From Boseongicola sp. SB0662_bin_57 (GTDB lineage: Bacteria > Pseudomonadota > Alphaproteobacteria > Rhodobacterales > Rhodobacteraceae): a stretch of DNA of 7,960 nucleotides. How positions within the stretch are numbered: the first letter of the stretch is position 1; each line of letters opens with the position of its first letter. Below, piece after piece: positions 6,502 through 7,960 of the stretch. Location: the NCBI GenBank assembly GCA_009839535.1, contig VXPN01000182.1, positions 1-7,960 of the forward strand, read 5' to 3'. The notes beneath the pieces were generated by a model. That model did not search any database and had not been told where the DNA came from. It saw nothing but the letters and a program-made list of their open reading frames with translations. Both the position numbers and the translations under genes were made by a program.

Positions 6502-6726
6502 GGCGCTACCGGCGTGTCACGATTGGGCGTACGGAAGGAGCCGCTTCCAAGCATCGCGCCAATGCGGGAGAGCGGAGACCGGCTGGGACGACGTTTCATG
6601 AACCTTCGAAATCGTGGCGCCGAGGACGTGCGCCAGGGCCGGTCTTGAACGCATGGTTCAGGGCAGGATGGGATGAAGGTCTCCTTTCTCGTGTTGGCCA
6701 GCTTGGGCTCTCAGGGTGTTCGACCG
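6502..6726 (-). other. 225-bp spacer between the helicase and S4 genes, with a 45-codon ORF of doubtful status
   Basis: On the minus strand an ATG at 6654–6652 opens 45 codons ending at the TGA at 6519–6517, in the same frame as the S4 gene and 15 bp before its GTG. The product (MRSRPALAHVLGATISKVHE...WKRLLPYAQS) resembles nothing I know and has no ribosome site right before its ATG; an AAAGGAGA lies about 24 nt upstream, too far to serve. No clear terminator hairpin or promoter is visible. Confidence 0.3.
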
Positions 6727-7959
6727 TCAAGCCTCCTTGTTCGTCAACCCCTGAAGGGCTTGCGCAAACGGATTGTCGGGATCGATCCGGTCCTTCTTCG
6801 GCGGGCGGGCCTCGAAGCGACCGGTCCTGACACTCTTCCCTTCACTCGACTTTGCCTTGCCAGGCACCTTCCTGTCCTTCCGTTGCGATCTCGCACCTTG
6901 CCTTTGGCCGCCGCGCCGTCCACGCCATACAAACGTGTAGAATTCCTCGATTTCCGGACCGTCACCGGCCGGATCAGGCTCTGGTTGCTTGGCGTGGGCT
7001 GGATCGTCGGGCTTCTCCGGGACGGAGGTTTCCGGAATCGTCTCGGACGTGTCCGGCGTCGCAATCCCTTCGGTGGGCGAGGATCGCTCCGTTGCCTGAC
7101 GCACCTTCTCGCGCTCGCCACGCGTCGCCTTGTATCCAAGCCCTTCCATCAGGTTTGCAAATTGCGCGAGTGTCGTTCCGGTGATCGAGAGCATGTCGGG
7201 AGTCGCCTCGAAACCGCCGCGGCTGTCTTCCGTCCGGAGCATGTCGGCAAGCCGTTCCAGCATGTCAATGCGGATCGCGCGCGCTCCCGCCCGTCGATAC
7301 CCGGACTTCAGGTAGACGGCGGCGGGGACCTTCTGGACGGCCGGAATCGTGACGAGGCCAGGCGGCGGGCTTTGCGGAAACTCCTCGTCGCCTCGCGCCA
7401 GCGACCAGAGCACGAGCCTCAACCGGGTTGGCGCGGGCTTCAGGAGGTCGGGCATGAAGATCGTGAACTGGCCGAATCGAATGCCGTGCCTGCGCAGGAC
7501 GCCCCGTGTCTCCTGATCGAGTTCCTTGACCTCGTTTGCCACCTCGCGGCGGTCAATGATTCCCATGGCCTCCACCATGCGAAACCCGAAGCCCTTGGCG
7601 ATGCCGCCCAGGCTCTCATCATTCCGGATGTTGAGCAGCGGAAGAAAGTGCAGCGCGATCTTCCGGTCGATGAAGTGCTGGAGCCGACGCTGGACCTTTT
7701 GCGCAACGTCCGCGTCGGCTTCGTCGTCGACGAAGGATGCCACCTGAGGTTTCAGCGGGTCGTCTCCGGCCACGAGCTTGCCGACCGTATGCTCTCCCCA
7801 CATCAGCCCGCCCTGGTCCGTGAAGTCCATTTCGGAATCAGGTGAATTGTAGAATCGGTCCGCTCGGAGGCGGAATTCCGGACCAAGTGCCGCGATGGCC
7901 GCCGTGCGCACGGTCCTGGCTTCGTCACCGGACACGTCTGCGTCCTGGCGGAAGCGGAA
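6727..7959 (-). CDS. Suv3-like helicase-related protein, C-terminal 410 residues, 5' end outside window
   Basis: This is the C-terminal part of a large alphaproteobacterial helicase-related protein whose N-terminus would carry the ATPase core (GPTNTGKT-type Walker A in this family, not visible here). The open frame runs to the right edge (FRFRQDADVSGDEA...), so the GTG at 7935 is internal. The conserved part covers about residues 1–285: LGPEFRLRADRFYNSPDSEMDFTDQGGLMWGEHTVGKLV, VQRRLQHFIDRKIALHFLPLL, GVLRRHGIRFGQFTIFMPDLLKPAPTRLRLVLWSL, and ATPDMLSITGTTLAQFANLMEGLGY. Then come an acidic Pro/Glu/Thr-rich linker (about 291–338), EEFYTFVWRG, a strongly basic tail (about 346–390) that may contact nucleic acid, and a terminal DPDNPFAQALQGL motif. 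An RNA role is inferred from Suv3 resemblance and from the S4 neighbour. Assignment is from recall of the family, so the specific function is open. Confidence 0.85.
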   Translation of the reverse strand, partial: FRFRQDADVSGDEARTVRTAAIAALGPEFRLRADRFYNSPDSEMDFTDQGGLMWGEHTVGKLVAGDDPLKPQVASFVDDEADADVAQKVQRRLQHFIDRKIALHFLPLLNIRNDESLGGIAKGFGFRMVEAMGIIDRREVANEVKELDQETRGVLRRHGIRFGQFTIFMPDLLKPAPTRLRLVLWSLARGDEEFPQSPPPGLVTIPAVQKVPAAVYLKSGYRRAGARAIRIDMLERLADMLRTEDSRGGFEATPDMLSITGTTLAQFANLMEGLGYKATRGEREKVRQATERSSPTEGIATPDTSETIPETSVPEKPDDPAHAKQPEPDPAGDGPEIEEFYTFVWRGRRGGQRQGARSQRKDRKVPGKAKSSEGKSVRTGRFEARPPKKDRIDPDNPFAQALQGLTNKEA

Positions 7960-7960
7960 G

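Noticed and set aside
6673..7845. 390-codon plus-strand ORF opposite the helicase gene
   Set aside because: It lies antisense to a conserved coding region, is rich in Arg and Leu, matches no family I know and has no ribosome site. It looks like a shadow of high-GC codon use.

Overview
The window is GC-rich chromosomal DNA of an alphaproteobacterium, most likely Rhodobacterales or a close relative. The placement rests on two gene blocks and on how the proteins read: a purH–lspA–DUF3035 lipoprotein–M16–M16 run, and a helicase–S4–fdxA–carD run. I know both arrangements from that group, but this is recall and not a search. I see no mobile element, CRISPR array, tRNA, rRNA or phage gene.

Plus strand, about 3–4890. 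The 3' end of purH (AICAR transformylase domain) overlaps lspA by one base. A DUF3035 lipoprotein with a clear lipobox follows 65 bp later. After a 361-bp stretch with no convincing gene come two exported M16B peptidase-family proteins that overlap by 4 bp. The first carries the zinc site HxxEH. The second has lost it but carries an R/Y pair, so the two probably form one catalytic/non-catalytic heterodimer in the periplasm. Much of this strand serves the cell envelope: LspA trims lipoproteins (the DUF3035 protein is a likely substrate) and the M16 pair degrades or processes peptides.

Minus strand, about 7960–4991, read right to left. It holds the C-terminal 410 residues of a large Suv3-like helicase-related protein, a small S4 RNA-binding protein (HslR/Hsp15-like, GTG start), a 7Fe ferredoxin (fdxA) and a CarD-family RNA polymerase-binding regulator. 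The first three probably share a transcript. carD has 248 bp of its own upstream sequence with a candidate promoter. The two strands converge between about 4891 and 4990.

The window is mostly ordinary core genome, and I found no convincing undescribed system. The points most worth a second look are the split M16 active site, the 225-bp spacer between the helicase and S4 genes with an in-frame 45-codon ORF just before a poorly led GTG start, and the carD upstream region.
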